DNA from: Asterochloris sp. CNOR1
Taxonomy: Eukaryota; Chlorophyta; Trebouxiophyceae; Trebouxiales; Trebouxiaceae
Length of the DNA: 64,000 nucleotides
Direction of reading: 5' to 3'
NCBI GenBank assembly: GCA_963969365.1
Contig: OZ017753.1
Coordinates: forward strand, 2,356,001 to 2,420,000
Under the pieces are notes generated by a model. That model was not told where the DNA came from and made no database searches. It was given only the letters and a program-made list of their open reading frames with translations. Below are positions 44,901 to 57,100 of this stretch, piece after piece. The position numbers and the translations under genes were made by a program. Position 1 is the first letter of the stretch; each line of letters opens with the position of its first letter.

Positions 44901-47839
44901 GTAGGTGATGCGGTCCCGCGCTGCGCCTGTAGGCACAGGCAGGACCTATAGCAGACAGGCAGCTTGGCCCTGCCCGCGCATGCTGTGCGGCTGCATGCGC
45001 CTCATGAAGCACCCTTCCTGCGTGGCTGAGCACTGCCAACGCAGTCTAGCATGCCCTGCATTTAGCTCTGTAGCCCAGAGCTAGCAACACACCTCACCTG
45101 CAATAGCCTGCTTATTGAAGGATACAGCTCCCCTGCCATATGTCCAGTACCAACAAACAGTGAAGACAACTGATACACAGTCATGCTGGTGGTGCACAGC
45201 GCATTTCGCCCACATGGGGCTGCAGATGGATCCCCTGCGAGGCCGCACTCTCCTGCACTGGCACCCTCATGCCCCTGCAAAGGTACGACTGCACCGACTG
45301 CAGCCCTGCAGGAGATTGCTCTGCTGCCTGCAAAGTAGAGGGCACCCAGAACGCCCCCTGATACAGTAATCTGCATTCTGCAGTGTGCCTTCTGGAGAGG
45401 CCCTCACCGTCGCACACAGCCTGCTCCAGCCCGTCCAGAAGGCGCTGGAACACGTCCTGTGGAGCTGCCAGGGACATGCAGTTGATGCTGATCACGGCGG
45501 GACGGCAGGGGCAGGCGCTGCCAGCCAGCAGCTGCTCATCGCGGGCACATGCCAGCGCCACCTCGTGCACCGTCAGGGACTTGCCTGCAGCAGCGCAGCT
45601 TGTTCTGCAGCGATGCACGGCAGGGTGGTCGCTCACGTGGGCTGGCAGCAATGGGTGTCCTGCAGCTGGTGCCAGTGTGGGGGCAGCAAAAATCATGCAC
45701 TGCAGGACGCCTGTCTGCAGGAGATTAATAAGCTGCAGTATTGGACCAGTGAATGAGTAGACACATGGGCTTTGCTGGTTTCACAGCAAGCCACCAGGCC
45801 CCACAAGGATGCTCCACATATGACACAACCTCTCTCAAGTTCGAACGAAACCGCAGGGCAGGAACTCAGGTGCAAGCTCCAACCTCACCTGTGCCTGGCA
45901 CGCCGCTGACATACAGCGCAGCCCCAGCTGCACGCTGCAGGCCACCCCGCAGCAGGTCTCGCACCGCACCAGCCTGTGCATCTCGGCACATCAGGCTGCT
46001 CTCCCCAGACATTCCTGCTGCATGCAGCACTGCCTGGACCCGCCGCACCTGCAGCCACACCCACACTGTGTCTCTGTGGAAGCGAGCCTACGGAGACCCA
46101 ATCCAGAGCTGACAGCCTTTCCCATTCTAATTTAGCCAGCAGCATGCTACAGCTTTGACATGACGGTAGGCTGCGACCCCTCTTGCTTGGCTTACATGCA
46201 GCTTCAACAGGGGCCTCAGCAAAGCAGAGCTGTGAATCTGCATGTAAAGACACCAGTTACCAACACTTGCCTTCTCGGCGTCCAGAGGGTTCCACCAGGC
46301 AGGGTCATAAGTTGGAGAGCTCCACTGCTGGCCGGCAGCAGCACTGCTGCTCTGGTGGTTGGTGACCATGTCGCCTAGGGCCGCTGCTCCTGCCCCTGGC
46401 ATCACCAGCTGCTTGCAGGCTGGTGGGCGGGAGCTTGCAGGCCTGGCCACGGTCAAAGCAGCTGGCGCCACAGCACTGGCAGCTGGGTCTGGCTGCAGGT
46501 GCGCCAGTGCTGCTGCTGTCCGCCCCGGCACGGCTGCCTGGCGCGTGGGGCTTGCGTACAGCTGCCTGCTGGCGCCGACAGCGACAGCACCAGCACAATT
46601 GCCTGGGTCCAACCGGGGTGAGGCCTGGGTCACCTGCTGCTGCGCACTGCCTGGCTTTGCCTGCTGCTGCTGCTGCCCCGGGGAGGCAGCCACGCCAAAC
46701 TCTGCTGCAAGCTCATGATGGGATGCAGGGCTGTGCCTTCTGGACCCAGTTGTGGCAGGCTTGGGGGAGAGAGCTCCTGCAGCTGTTGGTGCTGACCCTG
46801 CCCCGTCAGCAGGCGTCTTCCTCGAGAAGGTCATGGGCACAGGCTGCTCCCCTGCTGGGCTGGCACCAGGCTCGGCAGGGGATGCCTGAGCAAACCTCTG
46901 CCCTGCTTCACGCTTGCTGCTGGCCCTGCTGGCTGGTGTTGCTCTGCTGCTCTGCTGCTCTGCATTGCCATCTGCAGCCTGCCCCTCCACGGCCCGCCCT
47001 CTGGACCCCCTCCTCCCATCTCTGCCACGACGCCCTGCCTGCCGCGCGTGTGCACCAGCAGGGCTTGCCTCAACAGCAGCAGGGGCCCGTGCCCTGCCCA
47101 CTGCCTGGCTGCTCGCCTCAGGCACCTGCTGGCCTGACTCATCTGCAGCAGCTGGTGCAGCAGCAGGGCGCTTCCTCGTGCTGCACACCGCAGGAGCTGT
47201 ACCCAGCAGATCTGCATCTCCTGGCCTAGCAGCCTGCCCAGCAGCAGCAGCGGCGGTGGTAGCACGCCTGCCAGAGCGCCGTGAGCTGTGCGGCTCAGCC
47301 TTGGCCTCTGCCCGCGGCTGGCGCTGCTCCCGAGTGGCTTCAGATCCAGCCCTGCGCCTCTTGGCAGGCTGCACCTCCCCACTTCCTGCAGTTGCGCTGT
47401 CTGGGGCATGCCGCTTGCGGCTGCCAATCTGGGTGGGCGCAGCGACCCTGGCCTCAGCAGCAGCAGCCGGGCGGATGCTAATGCCAACATGGCAATTGCT
47501 GCGACTAGGCTGGATTGCTGCGTAGGGGGGCTGCTGCGCGCTGGTGCTTTGTGGCCGGGTCACTGTCGCCCTTGTCTGCCGCGCAGCGTGGGCCAGGGCA
47601 GGTCTGCGCTGTGCACCTGTTGGGGACTGCCAAGCTGGCCTGGGAGCTGGTGCTGCTGCACTGGGCTGGGATCCTCCAAGCTTCTGCCTTAGCCTGGAGG
47701 AGCTTCTGAGATTGGCATGCTGTTCTGCTGCTCGGGGATTTGCTTCCTCATCTGACTCCGAGATAGCATCAGCAGGGCCACAAGCGGGCCCATGAGCACC
47801 CTTGCCAGGCAAAGCACGCCGAGAGGCTTTGCGTGCCAT
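41935..47839 (-). CDS. CDC6: CDC6 replication licensing ATPase with long disordered N-terminus
   Basis: AAA+ ATPase that with ORC and CDT1 loads MCM2-7. The first exon (about 46287-47839, start MARKASRRALPG) encodes roughly 515 residues of Ala/Ser/Pro/Gln/Arg-rich disordered sequence with many S/T-P sites (for example SPTR, SPKP, SPASHH, SSPTYDP) and an early RRAL cyclin-binding-type motif, then WWNPLDAEK. It ends at a GC donor (AAG|GCAAGT). Next come VRRVQAVLHAAG (about 45889-46050) and Walker A split over two exons (YVSGVPGTG / KSLTV), followed by VISINCMSLAAPQDVFQRLL, Walker B LVVICDEVDQL, sensor 1 LVLVAVANSLDLTERRLPEL, PAYSRGQILSILQQRL, sensor 2 region, and a winged helix ending SCLLN before the stop at 41935. 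Absence of a BAH or PHD domain and the NSLDLTERRLPEL wording favour CDC6 over ORC1. It is convergent with PDK; only 109 bp separate the stops. Confidence 0.92.
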
Positions 47840-48426
47840 GTCAGACCTGCAAGTCAAACCCACAGCATGCTAAGGTGTTGCTTCGGGACTGACCACAGAG
47901 ACACAGGTGGTAATCAACCTGTTTTGATCTCGCAGTGTTCTCTGCAACAAGAAAGAGAAGATGGATCAAAGCCTACCTGACCAGCAATGTCACAACACTT
48001 TCAAGCAGCAGAAGGGCGATGCTGTCCCCAAAAGAGGGCTGCGAGGCGCATCTTGTGTCACGACACACCATGAGCCAGAGGGGCAGGGACCAGATTGCGG
48101 GCAGTCCAGATCCATTGAGTAAGTCGCTTGCATTCCCAAGGGGACGTGACATGTGCGGCCACTGAAGAGGGCCTTCTGGCTGTCACAGCAAGACATCTGC
48201 TGCGCAAATTGTCCAGGGCAAGACCTTGCAAGGCATGGCGCACTCATCTGGAGGGTGCCATAAACTGAGGTGGAAGCTGCTCACATAGCACCTGAAAAGT
48301 CGGGTGAGCTTCCTGCATCAATGTTGTGCCCAGAGAGAATGGGCATGTTCATGCTCTGTAGCACAAAGCCAGGTCTGGTGGAGCATACTGTTCATATCAC
48401 TGCCAAAAACTTGGGGTTTCCTGTGT
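47840..48426. other. CDC6 upstream region
   Basis: 587 bp between the CDC6 start codon and the tRNA gene. It holds the CDC6 promoter and leader; a 3' splice-like TTGCAG just before the start codon (coding strand) makes a 5'-UTR intron possible. I saw no E2F-type TTTSSCGC element. No protein gene is evident. Confidence 0.45.
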
Positions 48427-48528
48427 CTCGATGTAGCTCAGTTGGTAGAGCGCCCGACTGTAGACGTTGTACACATTTATCGGATGGTCACCTCCCTGAG
48501 ACCCATGGTTCGATTCCGGTCATCGAGA
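48427..48528 (+). tRNA. tRNA-Tyr (GUA) with two putative introns
   Basis: Acceptor stem CTCGATG (48427-48433) pairs fully with CATCGAG (48521-48527), with A73 at 48528; the C1-G72 pair is the eukaryotic tyrosine identity element. The D arm is GCTC/GAGC with GG in the loop; A box TAGCTCAGTTGG at 48434-48445. The anticodon GTA is at 48460-48462. Intron 1 is 48464-48478 (15 nt after position 37) and contains TAC able to pair with the anticodon, as is usual for tRNA-Tyr. Even so, 14 nt remain in excess, inside the T stem: removing 48492-48505 (or 48493-48506) gives ACTGG (or ACCGG) pairing with CCGGT and a loop TTCGATT. GGTC (48486-48489) can pair with GACC (48500-48503), leaving 3-nt bulges ACC and CAT at the cut sites, a bulge-helix-loop like tRNA-splicing substrates. 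The mature molecule is then exactly 73 nt. One C27-A43 mismatch remains. Confidence 0.85.
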
Positions 48529-49039
48529 TATTTTGGCCCTTTGATAGACAAACACCTTGGGTGCAACACCCTGTTGGCCTCTTTTGCAAAACAGCAACAT
48601 GGATGTGGGGGCTGCCAGCATTGATGCCACGAGATTGGCAGAGCACTCTGTCTTGAGGAAACTGACAGCAGCGAGAGTGCTGCCATGTTTGTACATATGT
48701 GCACCTCAAAATCCCCAGATTGAGTTGGACCATGCAAGGTGATGCACCAACTTGTGCTGAGGGAGGGCTGCTGCCCGCAGGCTGCGTAAGCAATTCCGCC
48801 AGCTTGAACCCAAGATGCACATACACAGACAGCATTCAAATTGCAACATCATGCCACCCTCTGTGCTGAGGCGGCCGGTCAATACCCCTGTTTGACCATG
48901 ATGACAAGTCTGGCAATCAGGTTCCTCAGAGACACATTGCCTGGCCAGCAGAGGGTTTGTGAGTAGTGTGCAGCTTGTCAGCGGGAGGTGAGCAAAGTGT
49001 AGTGACGATGCTGCATGAGTTCCTCAAAACAAGCTGCAC
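48529..49039. other. Intergenic region after the tRNA gene
   Basis: About 500 bp to the first candidate start of the next plus-strand gene. It should contain that gene's promoter. No motif or gene is recognised. Confidence 0.45.
48531..48534 (+). terminator. RNA polymerase III terminator TTTT
   Basis: Four T residues begin 2 bp after the discriminator base of the tRNA-Tyr gene, the expected minimal Pol III stop. Confidence 0.7.
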
Positions 49040-51082
49040 ATGGACATGTTGCTTCCCATGCCAGCCATCCCACCTTGCCCGTCCTTTACCTGCGGATCTG
49101 GTGCATGCAGCTCCCTAGTCACCAGAGGGAAGGCGGCGCTGACGACCCCATCACAGATGCTGGTGGCAGGCTGGAGGCAGCGCCTCCCTGCAGTGCTTGC
49201 CGCAGTTGGCAACCAACACGGTGCGCTATCCCTGGCAGCACGCAGGCCTGCCCCTTGCTCCAGGAACATAGCCGCCTGGGACACCAACAAGGAGACTGAG
49301 CCAGACGCAGTGCTGACCAGCACCACTGAGCAAGGCGTGTACACCCTAGGGGCGCTGCTTGACGGTGCTGAAGTGGGGGATGTCTACCAGGTGCCCAGGT
49401 GACTCTGCCGCTGGTCAAAAGCGTCAATCAACATGCTTCCAAAGTAGCTTTGTGTCTGTCTGGGCCTGTGCATGAAAGGTCTGCTTTGTGCCCAGGTGAC
49501 TTTGTGCTTTCAGAAGCGGTGCTCACCATCCCTGTCTGCACACCATACTGCCGCAAGCTGTCATGGGATGTCCCTGAGGGTGCCAGGCATGCAGACCTGA
49601 TCATGCAACTGTGCTTTCTACCCTTTTCAAGTCGTCCAACATGTGCAATGTAGGCCGACCGTGCAAGTGCAGGCTCTGTTGGGCAGGCACAGGGGATCGG
49701 CAGTCCACCCCCTGCTTGGACAAGACGCTTGACTCTGAGTTCTTCAGGGGTCAAACACCGGCTGTCATCACACGCATTGGCAGGTGGGCATCTGTGGCTG
49801 CCTGCACTGACAGCAGTCTAGTGCGCTGACTGTGCAGAGACCCTTCAATTGCAAAGCGTACTGTTGCGCAGCCACCAAAGGTGTACTCTCAGCAGAGTAG
49901 TGCCCTACAGTACCTTGACCCTGTCACGCTGCGGGGCACGCTGTTGCGCAGGCAAAGCAAGTTTTAACGACCCATCCCTCTTCCTGTTTCCCTGCAGGTC
50001 CGGCGACATGCGCATGGTGCCCCTGAGAGCTGCCGAGCCATCACTGCCAGAGCAGATGCGCGCTGAGCACCTGGGGTGCCCTATGGTTGAGGTGGGATGC
50101 TCAGTGGCTGATGTGGGGCTCCTTTGCTCACTGCATCAGAAAATAAGCTTTGGTCAACCCCAGCAGCCAGAAATCATGCCGCTGGCAATGCCTCTCAACT
50201 TCCTAACGCTGACTGCACCAAATGCTTTGCTGCTGCTGTGCAGACCATGATGGACGGGCAGCTGTACTGGGTGGACCCCACGTGAGTCTGTAAATGCTCT
50301 CATGTCATGGCTTTGCAGTTTGTGTGCTTTCAGAGCTGAGCAGCTCGGAATTGCAAACAGGCACTTTGCCATCATCCATCACTTGAGAGCCTCTGCTGCT
50401 GCAGCTGCGACATTGAGGTGAGGCAGCTGTGTCGTGGCCAGACTTTGGGAGCTCTGGGCGGTGGCCATCACAGGGCAGCCATCACCTGTGCAGGTGGATG
50501 CTGAGTTCCAGATGCCAGCCAGCAAGGACAATGCAATTGCGGCGCCTGTAGAGAACGTGGGCTTCTGTGGCATGCTCCAGAATGACAGAGACTATGATTG
50601 GAGGGACGTCGCCATCAAGGTGACTGGTGACTGTGCTAATGTCTGCTGTGCTCACCTGAGCTATGTGCTTCATGCCTTCAGGCTTGCTGGGTTTGTCACT
50701 GCAGGATAGGTGAGGCGGCTTTGCTGCAGGCCCTGCATTGTGCCAGGCTTAGGCTGGTCTTACACCTGCTTGCTGTGAGGTGATACATGGTGCTGTACAG
50801 GCAATCCCTGGCGAGTCTGACTGCCTATTGCTGTGAGCCTGTTCAAACACTGGATGTGCTATGATTGCATTTTTTGTTAAGGTCAGATGGTGTCGGAAAC
50901 AGCAAAACAATTTGCCACAACGGCAGGTCTTCAGGGCGTTGAGCATGCTTGTGGGGGCCTCCTTTGTACATGTCATCTTCCCACCAAAACATGCAAACTT
51001 TCAATGTGCGACATTGGGCCGATCAGGTTACAGATCTTTCATGACAACGAGCATGCGCAGTGCGCTGGCCTGCATCATCTGA
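49040..51082 (+). CDS. Unrecognised multi-exon gene with one C-terminal hydrophobic segment
   Basis: At least six exons join in phase. An exon ending near 49390 holds RNIAAWDTNKETEPDAVL, TEQGVYTLGALLDGAEVGDV and a TACCAG|GT donor. Next is about 49700-49782 with DSEFFRGQTPAVITRIG, then about 50000-50090 (SGDMRMVPLRAAEPSLPEQM), about 50245-50280 (TMMDGQLYWVDPT), about 50495-50620 (AEFQMPASKDNAIAAPVENV, then NDRDYDWRDVAIK) and about 50926-51082 (VFRALSMLVGASFVHVIFPP). The stop TGA is at 51080-51082. The 5' end is uncertain: the first exon is open from ATG 49040, and an internal ATG near 49160 gives an Arg/Ala-rich, transit-like start (MLVAGWRQRLPAVLAAV). I do not recognise the family and propose no function. 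Only 38 bp separate its stop from the exportin-T start codon. Confidence 0.55.
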
Positions 51083-51120
51083 GCTGTTCTTGCACATGTG
51101 AGCTCTGTGACACGCACAAG

Positions 51121-54100
51121 ATGGCAGATGATTTAGAGCGGGCGATCCTGTTCACGTTCGATCAAACGGGCAGGGTGGATGCCCAGCTCAAGGCCAAGGC
51201 TGTCAACTACTGTGATGAGGTCATCCAGAATCCAGCGTGTATGGCATTGTGCATTGAGCGCTTTGGCAGCAGCTCTTATATGGAGGTCAGGTTCTGGTGC
51301 CTCCAGACGCTGCACGAGGTAGGGGCAGCTACCAGGCTATTCAAAGCCAAGAAGGCAGCAGTTCTGTCAGGAGCTGCCCTCCTAGTGACAGCCTCCGCCT
51401 GCAGATTTTGGCCAATAGATACACACCATTGGACAGGACCAGCCTCATGCAGGTGAGCGTCAGGCTGCTCAGAGGAGTGTCAATGCTGGCACAGCATCAG
51501 GGCTGCAACACGATTCCATTATGCTATGCTGCAGATTCGCTCTGCTGCAATGAGCTGGGTCAAGGAGCCAGGTGCTGAGCACCAGACCCCAGTGTTCCTG
51601 CGCAACAAGACTGCACAGGTCGTCAGCAAGCTGGTGCAGGTGGGCTGCACTTGCATCCTGCTCAGCATGTCATCGGCTGGGCACTATCGGCCGATGCGTG
51701 AGGCCTCCAGTGGCGGGCCATGTTGTCCCGCCTGCTTCTTTTCGCTGAGCATACACAGCCCACAGCAATGTTTGCAGCCAGCCCTGCCACTGCTCTGGAC
51801 AGTAAGCACCCCTGCTCCGCCCCATTGATGTCTCGCCCTGCACTATGAGCGCCCAAGCGCTGGCCTGCCCTCTGTGCTATGTTGTTGTCTGGGCATGCTG
51901 TGAGGCCTGTCGCCGCTCTGCAAGCCCCACACTTGTACATGATGTCACCCTGGGCAAATGTCCTGCATGCAGAACGAGTTCCCCAAGCACTGGCCCACCT
52001 TCTTTGATGAGCTGCTGGCCATGCTGTCGGAGGGGCATCGCGCGGTTGACATGTTCTGCCGCATCATGAACAGCATCGACGAGGATGTCATTTCACTCGA
52101 CATATTCAGGTATGCTGCAGTTGCTCCCATCAAGACATGTCTTTGCCAGCGCCTTTGATGTGCCCAACAATCTCATGAGGCCTGCTGCCCGAGAGCTTGC
52201 TGTGCTGTCACGAGCGCTTCACCCTGCATGCCATGTTGCTGGCTGGACAACAAGGAGGACCGTGTCCTTTCTGCTGCTGTCGACTGACAACACTCTCTCA
52301 GTCTGACAAAGCTCACTCTGCCACTGCCGTTGCCTGCTGGTGGTCAGTAGAGGTCCTGCTCAGTGACCTCCCCGTCTCAACAAGCAGCCTGGCCCACGGT
52401 GGCCCTGGCCTCCTGCAGTGCTGACAGCAGTGGTCCTGCTGTCTGGGCTCCACCTCTCAACAGGCTGCCTGCTGCTCACGGCTGCCAGATGCTCACACCC
52501 TGCCCTGCCCTCCCTTGCTGCAGGTCCCAGGAGGATGTCAAGCGCAGCATGCAGCTGAAGGACGCGATGCGCGAGACCTGCATCGGCCGGGTTGCAGACA
52601 CCTGGATCTCCCTGGTGGCAGGCCTGCAAAGCAGCAGCCCCACCCTGGCAGCCATGGTGCTGCTGACCATGCAACGCTTCATCAACTGGATCGACATCAG
52701 CCTGGTGGCCAATGACAGGTGACCCTGCCTGACAGCGGTTGACTGCCTGACAGCGGTTGACTGCCTGACAGCAAGGTTGACACCAGCCTGGTGGCCCAGC
52801 CTGGTGGCCAATAGAAGTGACCCTGCCTGACATCCTGACAAACAGCGAGTGGGCATAAGCCAGGTTGGCGTCAGCCTGGTGGCAAAATCGCAGGTGATTA
52901 TGTTTGGCAACCTGGCTGAGCTCCGGCCTGGCAGCAGCAAACTATGGACACCATGTCCAACAGTGCTTTGTGTGCACTCGCTAGCCCGCCTGACCACACT
53001 TTGCACCAGAATCTTTGCATTGATTTACGTCAGAGGGTTGGGCGTCAGCATGCTGGTTCCTGCCTGACAGCCTGCTGAGGACTTTGCCTGACAGCTGGAT
53101 GCTGCCATTGACAGGGGAATGTGCATATGCAGAGTGCACAACAAGTTGAACATGCAGGCTCTACCAACTTGCCCCTCTGCACAGCACCTGCCACCGAGCT
53201 GACCCGTTCCTCTGCCATGCCTTCCCTCTCCAGCAGCAGCTGATCCACCCTGCATTGCCCTGCAGGCTGGTTTCCCTGCTCTTTGCCATCCAGGCCTCTC
53301 CAGATGAGGCCCTGAAGTGTGCAGCTGCGGATGTGCTGACAGAAATCATCAGTAAGCGAATGGAGGCTGAGGCCAAGCTGCAGCTCATCCAGCAGCTCAA
53401 CATGGGGCACACCTTTGCACAGTGGGCAGGGGGTCTGCCTGTTCAGCCAGACGAGCAGGACCTGGCGGGCAAGTATGCTAAGCTGCTAGCTGCCATTGCG
53501 ACAGGTAAGCTGCCATTTTTGAAAAGAAGTGCCTTACGCCTGGCATCACAGGCGCCAACTGTAGCTGTGGCGATCAGAGAGCATTTCCTGTTTTCTGCGG
53601 GCAGCAAGGTCTATCTGGTGACGATGCCACACTGGGCACAGGCACTGCTGCCTTGTGCCACAGCTTCTTCAGCAGCCCCACAAATTGCCTGCTGCTGCTG
53701 CGGAAGGCTTGTGCAATGAGAGTGGGGCTTGGCATCCACACATATGCGTATGCTGCAGCAGGTCAAGCAATTGCAGCTGCCCCGCAGAGACGCTGGATGC
53801 CTGGAAGAAGCTGGAGAACCACGTCATCAGCCTGTCAGCGGTTGGGCTGGCCATGGGAGAAGAGGGCCTGCAGGTCAGCTGTGCTGCGCATGCTTGAGTT
53901 GCTCCTGGATAGAGCAGGGGCGGCCATGTTTCCTGAAGGGTGCGCTTGGTCTCCGAGGCCAAGCTAGGTGCTGCGACCACCGCAGCTGCATCGGTTTGTA
54001 CTTATCTGAGGCTGACAGCTTGCATCCGCAGCTGTGGGCACCATGTAGATCTCAGCCTGCTTGTGCACATGAACAGCATAGGCTCAGCCAGATGGGCCCA

Positions 54101-57100
54101 GAGCACCTTGACCTTGCTTCTTGTGGGGCTGAGCGGGAGGCCAGGCTGCTCAGCTGGGGACTGGCCACACACTGCAGAGGGTGATGCCCTCACATAATCT
54201 CGTGGCAGTGCTGGAGCTCTGTTCTGTTGCCCTGGCGAGGTCCTGGCTGCCGGCATAGAGATGGATCTGACAATGCAATGGCTGCATCTTCCCTGTGCAC
54301 ATGGCATGATGATTCGAGTCAGTCTCTGGTGTTTCCCTGCAGGAGGCCCAGGCTGCCTGCACTGCGGGGCAGCAGATTGTGCAGCAGCTCCTCCCAGCTG
54401 TGCTGCGCTGCCTGTGCAGCGACCTGGATGAGGTGTCCCAGGCAGTGCTCCCCTTCCTCAACAGCTATGCCACCAAGCTGAGGACCACTGCCAAACGCAA
54501 TAGGGTGCTAGATGAGGTGGGGCCTCATGTTCGTGTTGGCTGCTGTCTTGTGTGTACCGCCATGCTTGCACAGCAGCAGAGGATGCGTGATGAGGTGGGC
54601 GCCATGCCTGATCGGGGCCTGCTGTCTTCCACATTCTGGTCAGTAACCTAGCACAGGCACAGCACCTTTCAAGTGCAACAAAAGCTTGTTTGGACAGGTG
54701 CTGGGCGCGGCGCATGTCCAGTGCTAAATCGCAGGGCCGGCTCTGGGGTCTGCATCAGTGGAGCTCTGAGTTAGAAAAGTAGTGCAGCTTGTGCACACAC
54801 AATCACTGATGGTGCAAGGGGTCCTGTGGTAGCACTGCATATGAAGCTGCCTTGGCCTTCCTGAATGCCAAAAGCGCGCCTGCGTCAGGCATTCCACAAA
54901 TGGTCTGCACATCACATATCCACCTGTTGTGCCCTGCAGGTGCAGAAGCAGGAGGTGACTGCCATTCTGGATTCTGTGGCCACAGCTGCGCAGTACCCAG
55001 ATGACTCTGAGCTGACACCAGACAGTTCCTCAGACTCTGTGGCTGTACAAGAGGAGGCAAGCCATGCATGCAATTTCATGAGGTTCACCCTGCTTGGGGG
55101 AGGCATCCCTGAGTGGCCGGCCTTTCCATTTAGAGTCTGTCACAAAGCATTTGCAGGCCTTGACTCACACAGCTGCTGGCCAAGCTTCAAGGCACCATGC
55201 TGGGAGCTGCTGCACGCTGCCATAATTATGTCCGCCAGACCAACCCTCCACCATGTAATCCCTGAAGGGACTGCCCCCTCTGCATGACAGCCATTGCCTG
55301 CCTGCCCTCTGCTCGCTTCTCCCACAGCCCATGCTCGCTGCAGGTGACTGCAGTCCAAGACAAGCGCCAGGAGTTGTTTGTGCTGTTCCGCAACCTGTGC
55401 AAGCTGTGCCCTGACGAAGCAGTTGCCTTTGTGCGGCAGCAGCTCCAAGCTGTGCTGGATGGGCAGCAGACGCCCGAGTGGCAGGTCTGCAAAGCCCTAT
55501 GAGCCGTCTCATGCATTGTGGCCACTCTGTGCTCACCGGGTAGCAGGCGCCCACTTACTATATGGGCGCCTGCTACCCATTGAGCAAATGGGCACACACT
55601 TTCAAGCCGTCTCTTGCACTGTGGATGGTCTGTGCTCAGTGGGCGGCAGATGCTTGAGGTGGCACCTGCAGCTGGAGCTTCCTGCACTGCGACTGTGATT
55701 GCTACAGCCGCTTACCACAGGTTTGGCTGAAAGCATCACGCTTCTCACTCTATCTCGAAGGGCTGCCCTCACATTTCCCCTCGATGAGGCACCCTGCCCA
55801 GCAAATTCCTTTTGGCACCAAGTGCTTGTGCACCCTGCAGGCAGTGGAGTGTGCTGTAAACCTTCTTTACAACCTCGGGGAGGGCGCTGCCGAGGAGCTG
55901 CTGCACCCCAGCACAGGCTCCATAGCGCAGCTGGTGGCTGGTGCGTCTTCAATCGTGCTGGGACTTGATGCCTGGCTGACCCTGCAAACATATACAGGCC
56001 TGATGGCAGGATCAGTAGATTGCCCATCGCCTCTCAAGCCCATGGACTATCCTGATGCAGCAGAAAGCCACCCTGCCACCTGAGTTGGGAGCACTGACAA
56101 GCTGCCATGTGTTTAAGTCTGCACAGCTGAGCCCAGCTTGGTCAAAGCATGAGCAGCCTGCAGTGTCTGCAGGGCTGCAGTCTGCGGCCCAATGCGGTCT
56201 GCAGGCGTTCCTGGCAGCTGGTCCATGCTCAAGCTCATCTGGGCTCCCATCGAACACCTGCTGATGCCAGTGATGCTTCCCTGTGCAGGCCTGCTGCAGG
56301 CCGAGGTGCCCTGTAGCAGCCATCGCCTGGTGGCACTCATCCTCATGGAGAGCTATGTGCGCTACTACAGGTGCACTTGAGGCTGGACCATTCAACTAGC
56401 AGGGCAGTGTGTGTTGCAGCTCATTGGTTGCATGGCAGGCTCTGGGGACATGACGGTTTGCAATGTCTCCCGCATGGCAAAGCTTCTGCAGAAGCCATTG
56501 TTGTCAGATGCACAAGAGTGTGACCAGGCATAGCACTCTGTTCTCAGCCTGGCGTTAGCATGTGTCTCTTGAGGGAACTCCTCGTTGCCAGATCATTTCC
56601 TTCCATAAGAGCCCTGATTGAGTGTGTCGCTCCCTGTAGGGTGGTGCAGCAGCACATGCAGAATGCTCCCAAGTTGCTGGCCCTGTTCCTAGGGGATTCT
56701 GGCATGGGCCATCCAGACGAGGTGAGTCTGATACGGTGTGTGATCTTCAGGTGATCCACACCAGTATATCATCATTATCATAGCCTTATACCTTGAGATC
56801 TTGCTTGAATCTGTTGGGCCTCTAGGACACCGTAAGCACAATGCTGGGCCTGTGCTTCCTGCTCTGTTGCAGCGCTTGCTGACTGCTCAAGTCTGCTTGG
56901 TAGATATGACTAGCGCTCATATCGCCTGGAAGGGTGTGGCAGCGTGTGCGTGATGCCTGCCATGCCGCCTTCCTGCCAACTTCTCCCATCGAGAGCCTGG
57001 CGTGCCCTGGCCAGTCTCTGGCAGAACGTTGCACCCCATGCATGTGCCCCCCCCTCGGTGGAGCTGCCGCACATGCTGCCACACATCCCGCAGCTGTCTG

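Noticed and set aside
46423-47229. A 268-codon plus-strand frame opposite the CDC6 N-terminus
   Set aside because: Again the shadow of a long low-complexity exon; the minus strand connects in phase to a clear AAA+ domain, the plus strand to nothing.
41935-47839. ORC1 as an alternative call for the CDC6 gene
   Set aside because: No BAH or PHD domain in the long N-terminus, and the sensor-1 to PAYSRGQI region reads as CDC6.
48427-48528. Organellar or bacterial tRNA-Tyr with a long variable arm
   Set aside because: The extra bases fall inside the T stem, not in the variable loop; the C1-G72 pair and the canonical intron after position 37 are eukaryotic nuclear features.
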